DNA from: Pseudobdellovibrionaceae bacterium
GTDB taxonomy: Bacteria; Bdellovibrionota; Bdellovibrionia; Bdellovibrionales; Bdellovibrionaceae
Direction: 5' to 3'
DNA: 64,000 nucleotides
Assembly (NCBI GenBank): GCA_019637875.1
Contig: JAHBUW010000004.1
Coordinates: forward strand, 62,001 to 126,000
Notes under the pieces: model-generated
What the model saw: only the letters and a program-made list of their open reading frames with translations
The model's database searches: none
Told to the model about the DNA's origin: nothing
Position numbers and translations under genes: made by a program
In this document: positions 8,402 through 15,977 of the stretch, piece by piece
Layout: each line of letters starts with the position of its first letter
Numbering within the stretch: the first letter of the stretch is position 1

Positions 8402-9244
8402 ATGTCGCTCGAGAAGGGGCTCGTCTGGGCCCACCAAGACATTCGGTTGACGGGATATTCGCTCGCGGGAATCACGACCAGCGTGGGCTTTTCCGCCGCC
8501 GACGCGCTTTTTGACGTCGGCCAGGGCTTGCCGTGGCAAATCCCATTCGGAAACATCCTGATCACCCACGGCCATATGGACCACGCGGCGGGCCTTCCCT
8601 ATTTGATCGGGCAAAAGGCGATGCACGGGACCTCGCGTGCCCGTATCCACTTGCCCCCGCACTTGATCGAACCTTTAGGTGAAATCATGCGGATTTGGTC
8701 GGGGGTCGAAGAGCACACCTACAACTTCGAGTTCATTCCTGTTTTCCCGGGGCGGGACTATCCGCTCAAGGGGGACTACTTCGCGCGTAGCTTCCCGACG
8801 GTCCACCGGGTGCCTTCGACCGGGTACACGATCTTTGAACGCAAGAAACGCTTGAAAGAGGAGTTCCGCGGGCGTTCGCCGTCCGAGCTCGGTCGACTTC
8901 GTCATGGCGGCACCGTGATTGATGAATCCTACGAGGCCAACGTTCTTTCGTTCACCGGGGATACGCAGATCGAGTTTCTCGATTCCGCGCAGGCGCGGGA
9001 AAGTCAGGTCCTCGTGATGGAGTGCACGTTCTGGGACGACAAACGAAACGTCGCCCGGGCCCGGGAGTGGGGGCATATCCATCTCGATGAATTGATCCCC
9101 CGGCTGGACGACATTCGCGCGCAAAAAATTTTGCTCATTCACAGTTCGGTGCGCTACGCGCCGGCGGAGCTCGTGCGCATCTTGGACGAGAAAGTCCCGG
9201 CCGTGCATCGTGCGCGCGTCGAGGTCTTTCCTCGCGGTCGCTAG
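8402..9244 (+). CDS. tRNase Z-like metallo-beta-lactamase protein (plant TRZ1-like)
   Basis: The 280-residue protein carries the metallo-beta-lactamase metal motif THGHMDHAAGLP (about residues 55-66), a second His in PTVHRVPSTGY, the Asp in LSFTGDTQIEF and the late His in LLIHSSVRY. These are the zinc ligands of tRNase Z, which removes the 3' trailer of tRNA precursors. Several phrases (GYSLAG, IFERKKRLKEEFRGRSPSEL, VLVMECTFWDD, AREWGHIHLDE) resemble the short plant TRZ1 type from memory more than typical bacterial RNase Z. The ATG at 8402 lacks a ribosome binding site. Its stop shares a CTAG with the convergent GNAT gene. Confidence 0.82.
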   Translation: MSLEKGLVWAHQDIRLTGYSLAGITTSVGFSAADALFDVGQGLPWQIPFGNILITHGHMDHAAGLPYLIGQKAMHGTSRARIHLPPHLIEPLGEIMRIWSGVEEHTYNFEFIPVFPGRDYPLKGDYFARSFPTVHRVPSTGYTIFERKKRLKEEFRGRSPSELGRLRHGGTVIDESYEANVLSFTGDTQIEFLDSAQARESQVLVMECTFWDDKRNVARAREWGHIHLDELIPRLDDIRAQKILLIHSSVRYAPAELVRILDEKVPAVHRARVEVFPRGR

Positions 9245-9717
9245 AGGCGTAAACGCATCTCGATGTCGCCGCGTTCGTAATCGGGATGGGGACCTAGTCG
9301 GGTCGTCTCGAAGCCGTGCTTTTTGTAAAGGGCGATCGCGGGCGTCAAGAGGGTGTTGGAGATCAGGACGACTTCGCGCGCGCCCCGTTCACGTGCCCAA
9401 CCGATCGCGGCCCGCATCAGCAAATCGCCCGCGCCCCGGCCTTGCGCTTTGGGGGACACCGCCATTTTCGCGAGCTCATATTCGCTTTCGCCGTGGGGGA
9501 TCATCGCGCAGGTGCCGATCGCTTCTGCGCCATCCAGAATGAAAAGAATCTCGCCGCCGCGCTGAAGAATCGCGGTTTCGGCGTTCTCGAGCTGCAAGAC
9601 GTCGTTGGATTCGATCTTAAAAAATTTTTCGATCCACTCACGATTCAGGGCGATGAACGCGGGAAGGTATTGGGGATCATAGGTGACGACCCGCAGGTCG
9701 GCGGACTTTTCGGACAT
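9241..9717 (-). CDS. GNAT family N-acetyltransferase
   Basis: This 158-residue acetyltransferase has the acetyl-CoA loop in KMAVSPKAQGRGAGDLLM and the closing ALYKKHGFETTRLG strand. The opening ALNREWIEKFFKIE resembles GNAT enzymes found near MarR-type regulators. Start is the ATG at 9717, which has GAAGGAAT upstream; the frame is open further but without a better signal. It follows two small membrane-protein genes on the same strand by 14 bases and may be co-transcribed with them. It ends in a 4-bp CTAG overlap with the tRNase Z gene. The substrate is unknown. Confidence 0.85.
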   Translation of the reverse strand: MSEKSADLRVVTYDPQYLPAFIALNREWIEKFFKIESNDVLQLENAETAILQRGGEILFILDGAEAIGTCAMIPHGESEYELAKMAVSPKAQGRGAGDLLMRAAIGWARERGAREVVLISNTLLTPAIALYKKHGFETTRLGPHPDYERGDIEMRLRL

Positions 9718-9731
9718 CGGAATTCCTTCGG

Positions 9732-10151
9732 TTACTCGGCCGCTTCGGGGGTGCCCGTCGGCGCCGTGACGGGTTCCGCAGGGCGCGCGGCTTTCGCCAG
9801 ATACTCGCGCATCGCTGGGCATTCCCAGTCCTTTTGCCCCGACTGCGAGGCCGCAAGCTGTAAGAGCTGGTATTGATCGTCGGCGCTGGCGAACGCGATG
9901 GCGTTAACCGCCTGGCGGGCGGGACGTGTGAACGTGTGGCCATCGATATAGCGGGAAATTTCGTAAGCGATCGCGGCGGGGTCTTCGCTCAGTGCGAGCT
10001 CGGGGCCGCGCGAGTAAGCGTCGCAGATCACTTTGAAGTCCCGCGACAACAAGAGAGTGTAGCCAGCAAAAATGCCGACGCTCGCGACCAGGACGATCCC
10101 GGTGGCGAGCGCGACTTTCTGCCAAGAATTCAGGGGGCTCGACGTCCCCAT
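9732..10151 (-). CDS. Single-pass membrane protein, unknown function
   Basis: This 139-residue protein is not recognised. One transmembrane helix lies at about residues 10-35 (KVALATGIVLVASVGIFAGYT), followed by a charged region containing SEDPAAIAYEISRYIDGHTF and a Pro/Ala-rich tail. It is most likely inner-membrane anchored with the C-terminal part in the periplasm. The ATG overlaps the stop of the preceding two-helix membrane gene (TGATG), so the two are coupled and may work as a pair. A GTG one codon upstream is an alternative start. Confidence 0.6.
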   Translation of the reverse strand: MGTSSPLNSWQKVALATGIVLVASVGIFAGYTLLLSRDFKVICDAYSRGPELALSEDPAAIAYEISRYIDGHTFTRPARQAVNAIAFASADDQYQLLQLAASQSGQKDWECPAMREYLAKAARPAEPVTAPTGTPEAAE

Positions 10152-10435
10152 CACGCGTAGGGAGAGCCGGAAGCGACCGGGGGTTTCGCTGCACGAGAGG
10201 CCAGCGCGGCGCCCGCGCCCGCGAAGCCCAGCACGATCAGCAGCGGAAGCGCCACGAAGCCCGTGAAATCGCTCGAACCCGCCGTCGTGACGGTCTCGGA
10301 AATTCCAGAGACGTTGTAGCTGGTCGTACCTGCCATGAAAAGGACCACTTGAACCAGGGCGACCGCGATACCGATCACACCACCGAAAATAGCGCCGCTC
10401 AGGACTGCGCGCCGGGGAGACTTCTGTTCTGCCAT
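10151..10435 (-). CDS. Small two-helix membrane protein, unknown function
   Basis: This 94-residue protein has two hydrophobic segments, AVLSGAIFGGVIGIAVALVQ and a second around residues 60-80 (VALPLLIVLGFAGAGAALA). A short polar loop joins them. The ATG at 10435 has a perfect GGAGG six bases upstream, which rules out the longer open frame to 10567. It is first in a three-gene unit with the next membrane protein and a GNAT enzyme, and divergent from the copper-storage-like gene. No family was recognised. Confidence 0.6.
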   Translation of the reverse strand: MAEQKSPRRAVLSGAIFGGVIGIAVALVQVVLFMAGTTSYNVSGISETVTTAGSSDFTGFVALPLLIVLGFAGAGAALASRAAKPPVASGSPYA

Positions 10436-10544
10436 GGGAACCTCCATTCGCCTTTCAGGCGTTTTTGCAAGCTGGACTCCCGCGCGGCAAGGGAAAAATA
10501 CCCCCGGGACGGGATTTTCGGTGGATTTTTGGGTGGTTGGAATT

Positions 10545-10560
10545 CGTTCTATAGCGAACG
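10545..10560. promoter_or_regulatory. Weak inverted repeat between divergent genes
   Basis: CGTTC and GAACG flank a TATAGC centre in the 243-bp gap between the divergent membrane-protein and Csp-like genes. TATAG could be a -10 element for the rightward gene. The arms are only 5 bp, so this is a weak operator candidate for a metal-responsive regulator. Confidence 0.2.
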
Positions 10561-10678
10561 GGGACACTCGTTAGGACGGATCTTCGCCCGATTGGGGTTA
10601 ATGGACGCGTTTTTCACGGCGCCGATTTTGCGGGGTCATGGTCCGCCGGGAAGATCCGGCGCACCGAAGGGAGTCCTC

Positions 10679-11083
10679 ATGGCAACGACGATGAAGCACG
10701 ACGAGACGACAAAATTCCCCACCGCCGAGGCGCATGCCGCTCACGATCTTCTGATGGCCGAATGTCTCGAGAATTGTCAGCACTCCGCGCAGTTGTGTCG
10801 TTCGCTGGTGCCGCACTGTCTGAGCATGGGCGGCCCCCACGCGAGTGAAGATCATATCCGTCGTTTGTTAGTTTGCGCCGAGACCTGCGACGCCGCGGTC
10901 CGCTTGATGGCGTACAAATCGGAATTTCATGCGGAGATGTGTGGACTTTGCGCCAAGGTTTGCCGCGATTGCGCCGAAGAGTGCGCGCGGCTGGCGGGGG
11001 ACGACGAGCAGATGAAAACCTGCGCGCGTCAGTGTCGGGACTGCGCGGACACCTGCGAAAGGATGTCCGCGCACGCGCATTGA
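10679..11083 (+). CDS. Four-helix copper-storage-like protein (DUF326/Csp)
   Basis: This 134-residue protein has 15 cysteines, mostly spaced CxxxC or CxxC along predicted helices (ECLENC, VCAETC, MCGLCAKVCRDCAEEC, TCARQCRDCADTC). This is the hallmark of Csp/DUF326 proteins, where Cys residues line the core of a four-helix bundle and bind many Cu(I) ions. The absence of a signal peptide implies cytosolic storage. A GGGAG ribosome binding site precedes the ATG at 10679, and earlier in-frame codons lack one. The gene abuts yceI tail to tail with no gap. Copper buffering is inferred from the family. Confidence 0.85.
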   Translation: MATTMKHDETTKFPTAEAHAAHDLLMAECLENCQHSAQLCRSLVPHCLSMGGPHASEDHIRRLLVCAETCDAAVRLMAYKSEFHAEMCGLCAKVCRDCAEECARLAGDDEQMKTCARQCRDCADTCERMSAHAH

Positions 11084-11677
11084 TTACTTCGCGAGAGCGG
11101 CTTGGATATTGAGTTGGATTTCGACTTCGTCGCCGACGACGGGGCCGGCTTCGACCATATTACTCCAAGTCAGACCGAAGTCTTTGCGGTTGATCTTGGT
11201 TTTCGCTTTGAACGCGATTTTCTCGTTGCCGTAACCGTCCTTCACTTGTCCCAGATAGTTCGCATCAAGGGTCACGTCTTTGCTGACGCCTTTGATGGTC
11301 AGGGCGCCCTGAATCTTCAAACCGTTTCCGGTGACGGTGACTTTTTTCGAAACGAAGCTGAGTTTGGCGTGCTTCGCGACGTCAAAAAAGTCGGGACTTT
11401 TCAAATGCTCATCGCGTTTTTCGACGGCGGTATTGATCGACGCGGCGTCGATGTTGACCTCGACTTTAGATTTCGCAAGGTCTTTGTCGGCGACAATTTT
11501 ACCGTCGAATTTTTCGAATTTCCCTTCCACGGTCGAAATCACCAAGTGGGGAATTTCGAAACCGATTTTCGAGTGCATCGGATCGATGTTGTAGGTGCCC
11601 GGGGCGATTTGCACTTTGGCGAAAGACAGAACCGGCAGCGCCAGGGCGACGGTCAGGGTGGCGAGGGACATTTTCAT
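11084..11677 (-). CDS. YceI family periplasmic protein
   Basis: This 197-residue protein has a signal peptide (KMSLATLTVALALPVLSFA) followed by the YceI lipocalin-like barrel: GTYNIDPMHSKIGFEIPHLVISTVEGKF at the mature N-terminus, then SPDFFDVAKHAKLSF and LTIKGVSKDVTL. YceI proteins bind polyisoprenoids or other amphiphiles in the periplasm and are often induced by stress or base. AAGGAG precedes the ATG at 11677. It is divergent from a LysR regulator with a 148-bp shared control region that contains a palindrome repeated upstream of the pirin gene, so LysR control is likely. Confidence 0.92.
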   Translation of the reverse strand: MKMSLATLTVALALPVLSFAKVQIAPGTYNIDPMHSKIGFEIPHLVISTVEGKFEKFDGKIVADKDLAKSKVEVNIDAASINTAVEKRDEHLKSPDFFDVAKHAKLSFVSKKVTVTGNGLKIQGALTIKGVSKDVTLDANYLGQVKDGYGNEKIAFKAKTKINRKDFGLTWSNMVEAGPVVGDEVEIQLNIQAALAK

Positions 11678-11779
11678 GATGAAGCTCCTTGAGTTTTAGT
11701 TCGTATTCAAAATCTCTTTCAAGACGGATTCAGGCTACCCCCGACCGGGACTCCTGATTAGATCGTTAATTCTGGAATT

Positions 11780-11800
11780 ATCTTACGGATAACCGTATAA
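11780..11800. promoter_or_regulatory. Palindromic operator, copy 1 (yceI/lysR)
   Basis: A core ACGG-ATAA-CCGT (11785-11796) lies inside a 21-bp element that matches 18 of 21 positions of the element upstream of the pirin gene. Its right end merges with a perfect TATAAT (11796-11801) reading toward lysR, which fits autorepression. The consensus of both copies is TTRCGGATAWCCGTAW. Confidence 0.65.
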
Positions 11801-11825
11801 TGGTGTTTTCCAAAGGGGGCGCGTT

Positions 11826-12707
11826 TTGAACTTGGACGGCATCGATGTCTTCGTGAAGGTGGCCCAGGTCGGCAGCTTTAGCGGCGCGGCGCGGGTCATG
11901 AAAATGCCCGTGACGACGGTCAGCGGCAAAGTGGCTCAGCTCGAGAAACGTCTTGGCGTGACACTGATCCATCGTACGACCAGAAAGCTCAATCTGACTT
12001 CGGCGGGCGAGGCCTACTTCAAACGCTGCGTCCGCGCGCTCGAAGAGGTGCGGGCGGGGGAAAGTGAAATCGCGAGCTCCAAAACGGCGCCCGAAGGACT
12101 TCTGCGGATCACGGCTCCCGTGGATGCCGGCCACCTGCTTTTGGCCCCGATCATCCGGGACTACTTGAAGCAGTATCCGAAAACGCAAATCGAGATGATC
12201 CTGACCGGACGGCGGGTGGATTTGGTGACCGAAGGAGTGGACCTGGCCGTGCGCGCCGGTAAACTTCACGACTCCAATTTGATCGCGCGCAAGTTTATCG
12301 AAACGCAGGGACACTTCTACGCGTCGCCCGCGTACATCAAAAAAATGGGCGCGCCGAAACATCCCCGCGATCTGAAATCCCACCAGCTGATGCGGTTCAC
12401 GGTGCTGCCCGAGACGCTGCGGTTCACGAACGGGAAGGACGACTTCGACGTGAAATTCGACGGACGTTTAGCGGTCGACGACGTCGAGATGTTGAAGATC
12501 TTCGTGCAGGCGGGCGACGGGATCGGTTTGATCCCGCGCTTTTTGTGCCCCGCCGATGAAGCGTCGGGAAAGATGGTGCGCGTGCTGCCGCAGTGGAGCT
12601 TCGGCAGCTTTACGTTGAATTTCGTGTATCCGCCGCAGCGTTTTGTCGACCCACGCGTCCGTAGCTTCATGGAGTTCGCCCTGAAGCCCCAGTACCGGAT
12701 CGACTAG
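11826..12707 (+). CDS. LysR-type transcriptional regulator
   Basis: This 293-residue regulator has the winged helix-turn-helix at residues 1-60 (FVKVAQVGSFSGAARVM, TVSGKVAQLEKRLGVTLIHRTTRKLNLT) followed by the periplasmic-binding-protein-like effector domain (LRITAPVDAGHLLLAPIIRDYLK, GDGIGLIPRFLC). The start is TTG at 11826 behind AAGGGGG. A TATAAT at 11796-11801 overlaps a palindrome that recurs 65 bp upstream of the predicted pirin-gene transcription start, so this protein probably represses itself and activates pirin and perhaps yceI. The effector is unknown. The stop shares CTAG with the convergent CheX-like gene. Confidence 0.92.
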   Translation: MNLDGIDVFVKVAQVGSFSGAARVMKMPVTTVSGKVAQLEKRLGVTLIHRTTRKLNLTSAGEAYFKRCVRALEEVRAGESEIASSKTAPEGLLRITAPVDAGHLLLAPIIRDYLKQYPKTQIEMILTGRRVDLVTEGVDLAVRAGKLHDSNLIARKFIETQGHFYASPAYIKKMGAPKHPRDLKSHQLMRFTVLPETLRFTNGKDDFDVKFDGRLAVDDVEMLKIFVQAGDGIGLIPRFLCPADEASGKMVRVLPQWSFGSFTLNFVYPPQRFVDPRVRSFMEFALKPQYRID

Positions 12708-13198
12708 GCGGTTTTGGCTTTTAAGGACAACGTCATCAGGAAGGGGCCGAAGTCACTTTCGCCCTCGAAGAAGAGCGCTTGACCGGCCAGGTTTGATTTC
12801 GCCAGGTGCAGCGCGGTGCCGATGACGGTTGTCGGGATCGAAGGTTCGAAATCGAAGCCCGCCTCGTTCATCTCTTTGCGCGAATTCGCGTAGACGATGT
12901 TCAAAAGCTCGCTGGCGGCATCGGAATTTTCGGGCGTGATTTCGGTGTAGGGCTCACCGAGCATCGCCGTTAAGAGCGCCAGAAACGCCGGCGACCCGAA
13001 GCCCAGGGACAACGTCCCGGCCAGCGTCGAGGAGTTCAGCGTGATCGTGCTTAAACAATCGATGCGGAACTTGGACGCGACCGAGGCGTCCATGCTCATG
13101 CGGCCGATTTTGGCGTTGGCGTTCATCATGACTTTGAACGCGTTTTGAAGGGATTTTTCGAGAAGCGGGGGGATAATCGTGATGCTCGGGCGGCTCAT
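12704..13198 (-). CDS. CheX-like chemotaxis phosphatase domain protein
   Basis: This 164-residue protein is of the CheC/CheX/FliY superfamily. The catalytic helix pattern E-x2-N is visible in SELLNIVYANSRKEMN (about residues 94-109), preceded by LSLGFGSPAFLALLTAMLGEP, the usual strand-helix of this fold. CheX removes phosphate from CheY-type receivers. No chemotaxis operon surrounds it, so it may act on a distant CheY or a lone receiver. The pirin gene, on the same strand, is upstream. It overlaps the LysR gene by four bases at the stop. Confidence 0.75.
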   Translation of the reverse strand: MSRPSITIIPPLLEKSLQNAFKVMMNANAKIGRMSMDASVASKFRIDCLSTITLNSSTLAGTLSLGFGSPAFLALLTAMLGEPYTEITPENSDAASELLNIVYANSRKEMNEAGFDFEPSIPTTVIGTALHLAKSNLAGQALFFEGESDFGPFLMTLSLKAKTA

Positions 13199-13300
13199 GG
13201 CCCTAATTTTCCCGGGGACGTTTTACGAAATCAAGTCGTTTGATACCGAACCCGTGGCCAAGCTCCGCAGTGGAGGGGACTGGACCACCGGCCAGGAAAT

Positions 13301-13324
13301 GGCGCGCGTCAGGTGACGCGCGCC
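13301..13324 (-). terminator. Terminator-like hairpin after the pirin gene
   Basis: An 11-bp stem, GGCGCGCGTCA/TGACGCGCGCC, lies directly downstream of the pirin stop codon. On the minus strand it is followed by ATTTCC, a poor U-tract. The stem is strong enough to mark the transcript end even if termination is not purely intrinsic. Confidence 0.55.
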
Positions 13325-13331
13325 GAAGACT

Positions 13332-14030
13332 TTAGTTGAGGTCGAAGATCAAAGTCTCGGACTCGGTCAACGACCGTAGCTGGAGCATGGACTCTTCCTG
13401 AACAATCAACGCGTCGCCCGGTTGCAGAGTGTGTTCTCCAGCTTTCAGTTCGCCTTTCACGACTTGCACCCACACGCCGCGATCTTGACGGATCGGGAAT
13501 TCCAAAGTGCTACCCGCGGGACGTCGACTGACCCACAACTCCGCGTCTTGTTTGATCGCGATCGAACCGTCACGTCCGTCCTCCGAGACGACGAGAACTT
13601 TTTCTTCTTTGTTCAAGGCCTCGTCGAAGGACTTCTGCGCGTAAGTCGATTTTCCGCCGCGCACTTTCGGCATGATCCAGATTTGGTAAAGGTGGACCGT
13701 GTCGTTCGTATTCTCGTTGTACTCCGAGTGCGTGATGCCGGCGCCGGCGCTCATGCGTTGCACTTCGCCAGGGCGAATGACTTCACTCGTACCCATCGAG
13801 TCACGGTGCCGAAGCGCCCCTTCCACGACGTAGGTGATGATCTCCATATCGCGATGGGGGTGCATGCCGAAACCTTGACCGCCTTCGACGCGGTCATCGT
13901 TGATGACCCGAAGCGAACGAAAGCCCATACGACCCGGATCGTAGAAATCCGCGAACGAAAAACTATGGGCGGATTTCAACCAACCGTGGTCGGCATGGCC
14001 ACGCAGGCGAGCGGGGTAGTATTGAGTCAT
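13332..14030 (-). CDS. Pirin family protein
   Basis: This 232-residue bicupin of the pirin/YhhW family has metal ligands in FGMHPHRDMEIITYVVEG (His pair and Glu) and in GAGITHSEYNEN. YhhW-type members are iron-dependent quercetinases, while others act as regulators. Strong AAGGAGG precedes the ATG at 14030. A promoter with TTTTCA and TATATT (17-bp spacing) lies at 14054-14082, and the LysR palindrome is centred about 65 bp upstream of the predicted start of transcription, the classic activator position. I infer that the LysR protein at 11826 controls it. Confidence 0.92.
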   Translation of the reverse strand: MTQYYPARLRGHADHGWLKSAHSFSFADFYDPGRMGFRSLRVINDDRVEGGQGFGMHPHRDMEIITYVVEGALRHRDSMGTSEVIRPGEVQRMSAGAGITHSEYNENTNDTVHLYQIWIMPKVRGGKSTYAQKSFDEALNKEEKVLVVSEDGRDGSIAIKQDAELWVSRRPAGSTLEFPIRQDRGVWVQVVKGELKAGEHTLQPGDALIVQEESMLQLRSLTESETLIFDLN

Positions 14031-14053
14031 AGGGACCTCCTTGGTGTGCCCCT

Positions 14054-14082
14054 AATATAGGTATGAAATCGCTTTCTGAAAA
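14054..14082 (-). promoter_or_regulatory. Pirin-gene promoter
   Basis: On the minus strand TTTTCA (14082-14077) and TATATT (14059-14054) are spaced by 17 bases. This puts transcription start near 14047 and gives a short leader with AAGGAGG before the ATG at 14030. Confidence 0.55.
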
Positions 14083-14101
14083 GGTGAGGTAATCTGCAAT
14101 G

Positions 14102-14122
14102 ATCTTGCGGATATCCGTAAAA
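14102..14122. promoter_or_regulatory. Palindromic operator, copy 2 (pirin gene)
   Basis: TTGCGGATATCCGTAA (14105-14120) is a near-perfect palindrome. Together with flanking ATC and AA it matches the yceI/lysR element at 18 of 21 positions. Its centre is about 65 bp upstream of the predicted pirin transcription start, the position expected of a LysR-type recognition site. Confidence 0.65.
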
Positions 14123-14127
14123 TAGAA

Positions 14128-14152
14128 AAGGCCGGAGGGGGGATCCGGCCTT
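14128..14152 (-). terminator. Intrinsic terminator of the GDKGDPG lipoprotein gene
   Basis: The stem AAGGCCGGA/TCCGGCCTT (9 bp) has a 7-base loop. On the minus strand it is followed by TTCTATTTT. It lies 32 bases beyond the stop of the lipoprotein gene and just before the pirin control region, so it insulates the two genes. Confidence 0.7.
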
Positions 14153-14183
14153 GGGGGGTTAATTGAATATGGAGAGCGGAGTA

Positions 14184-14654
14184 TTACCAGTTCATCACCG
14201 TGCAGGCCGAGGCCGCAAACGGGATCACGACGTCTGCGTAACCCGAATCTTTGTAGACCGCGAGGGTTTCCAGGGTCACGCGATTCAGGGTCAGCTCCCA
14301 AGTTCCACCGTTGGCGGGTGAGCGTTGATCGAAGGTCACGAGGACCTTGCCGGTCGCGGCGCCGTTTTGGCCGGCGGCGTAGAATTCGGTGCCCGAAACT
14401 TGGCTCAACTCATCGATGATATTTCCGGTGACGTAAACGTCGCCACCCGAGGTCAGCACGGCGTTGTACTCAACACGGATTCCGTCAAGGGTCGTCGAAG
14501 TTCCCGCGACGTTGCCGCCGCAGTTGATGGTCGAAACGATGCGGCCCGAACCGGGATCTCCGGGATCGCCCTTGTCACCTTTCGCGCAGCCCGAAGCCAG
14601 CGCCATGATCGAGATCAGCGACAAAGCCGAGAGGGTTTTCAAAGATGATTTCAT
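14184..14654 (-). CDS. Lipoprotein with a collagen-like GxxGxPG stretch
   Basis: This 156-residue protein has a lipoprotein signal (ALSLISIMALASGC) followed immediately by KGDKGDPGDPGSG, a short collagen-like Gly-x-y run. The rest is predicted beta-rich with one Cys near each end (INCGGN, SACTVMNW) that could form a disulfide. The start at 14654 has GGAGG nine bases upstream; the longer open frame has no such signal. The function is unknown, and a small envelope-attached beta-sandwich is likely. A terminator follows it. Confidence 0.7.
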   Translation of the reverse strand: MKSSLKTLSALSLISIMALASGCAKGDKGDPGDPGSGRIVSTINCGGNVAGTSTTLDGIRVEYNAVLTSGGDVYVTGNIIDELSQVSGTEFYAAGQNGAATGKVLVTFDQRSPANGGTWELTLNRVTLETLAVYKDSGYADVVIPFAASACTVMNW

Positions 14655-14873
14655 AAGGGCCTCCGATGTTTCGTTCACCCCTCCGTATTTCAAAGCACGC
14701 ACCGGCCAGATCCCCTCCCTTTCGATTTGAGTCTCGTGCCGAAGGGGATCGCCCGAGGGGGTTCGGCAGCTGTCGAAAGCTTCGACACCCGGGGCAGGAG
14801 TCCCCATTCCTGTCCGTGAATTCCCCTCGCGTGGGGGCACCTCCGTTGCTCCCCTCCATTGAAGGGGGACCGG

Positions 14874-15977
14874 ATGCTCACCACGAATCATCGTAAAACC
14901 TTTCTGCTCGGCGCCGTTCTGGCGGCCTACCTTCTTCTGTTTGCGCCTTTCTGGAAGCCCGTCGTCCTGGGTTTCTTGCTCGCCAGCGCGAGCCAACCCC
15001 TCGTGCGCCGGGTGCGTGGTTACTGGCCGGGGCATCCGCAACTCGCGGCGTGGGGGATCTGGGGTTTGTTGACGTTGATCTTGGTGGGGTTGGTCGTCGC
15101 GATGGGGTGGAACGCGTATTCATTGGCCACGCAAATCATGGGCGACCCCGAAAGCGTCGCGGGCTATTCGGAGCGGTTGAACGGCATTAAGTCTTCGGTT
15201 CTGGGATGGATGCGCGAAATTCCGATGCTGGAGTCGGGAAGTGCCCTACGCCAAGTGGAGCAAGGTCTGGATGCGGCCGCCCTGTCCGCGCGCGATGCCG
15301 CGTTGGCGTTTGGGCGAACCGCGCTCGTCGAGACGCCCGTGTTCTTATTGGACGTTTTCATTTTCTTCGTCGCTTGGGCGGCGTTTTTACTGGTGGGGCC
15401 GAGTTTTTCGCGCGTCATCGGCTGGTTCACGAAAGATGAAGTCGAAGCCGAGCGCCGCTACTACGACTTTGAAGAGACCTGCTGGCTGTCTTTAGGGTCG
15501 GTGTTTCTGACGGCGGCCGTGCAGGCCGTGATCATCACCGTCGGCGCTTCGATGTCGGGCTTCGGCAGCTTGATGCTGATCGGATTGGTGACCTTCATCT
15601 TCGCCATGGTGCCGGTGCTGGGGGCGGGAGTCGCCGGGACTCTTTTGGCGCTCGGAGCCTTCGCCGAGGGAAACTCTCAAGGCGGCACGATCATGCTCGC
15701 GTTCGCGCTCTTCGCGGGGGTCACGGACAACCTGATGGTGGCTTATCTGTTTTCGCGCGCGGCGAAGAGTAACCCGCTCATTTCGTTGATTTCTTTTCTG
15801 GGTGGGATCGCGCTTTTTGGATTCGCGGGACTTTTCATCGCGCCCGTGCTTGAACAGCTCGTGATGAAAGAGATCGCCCCTTCCCAAGAGCGCCACCTGA
15901 CGCCGGCCGCATGGCGCGAAAGTTGGCGGAAGCTGAAAGCCTATTTCGCGGATCGAACCGTGCCGGGAGCCCGTTGA
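14874..15977 (+). CDS. AI-2E family (PerM-like) membrane transporter
   Basis: This 367-residue polytopic protein has paired hydrophobic helices at the N-terminus (FLLGAVLAAYLLLFAPFWKPVVLGFLLA), a long amphipathic central segment with SERLNGIKSSVLGWMREI, and several C-terminal helices including FGSLMLIGLVTFIFAMVPVLGAG and PLISLISFLGGIALFGFAGLFIAPVL. These are the hallmarks of the AI-2E/PerM family, whose members export signals or act as Na+/H+ antiporters. ATG at 14874 follows GAAGGGGG. The stop overlaps the start of the YihY gene (TGATG). Confidence 0.85.
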   Translation: MLTTNHRKTFLLGAVLAAYLLLFAPFWKPVVLGFLLASASQPLVRRVRGYWPGHPQLAAWGIWGLLTLILVGLVVAMGWNAYSLATQIMGDPESVAGYSERLNGIKSSVLGWMREIPMLESGSALRQVEQGLDAAALSARDAALAFGRTALVETPVFLLDVFIFFVAWAAFLLVGPSFSRVIGWFTKDEVEAERRYYDFEETCWLSLGSVFLTAAVQAVIITVGASMSGFGSLMLIGLVTFIFAMVPVLGAGVAGTLLALGAFAEGNSQGGTIMLAFALFAGVTDNLMVAYLFSRAAKSNPLISLISFLGGIALFGFAGLFIAPVLEQLVMKEIAPSQERHLTPAAWRESWRKLKAYFADRTVPGAR

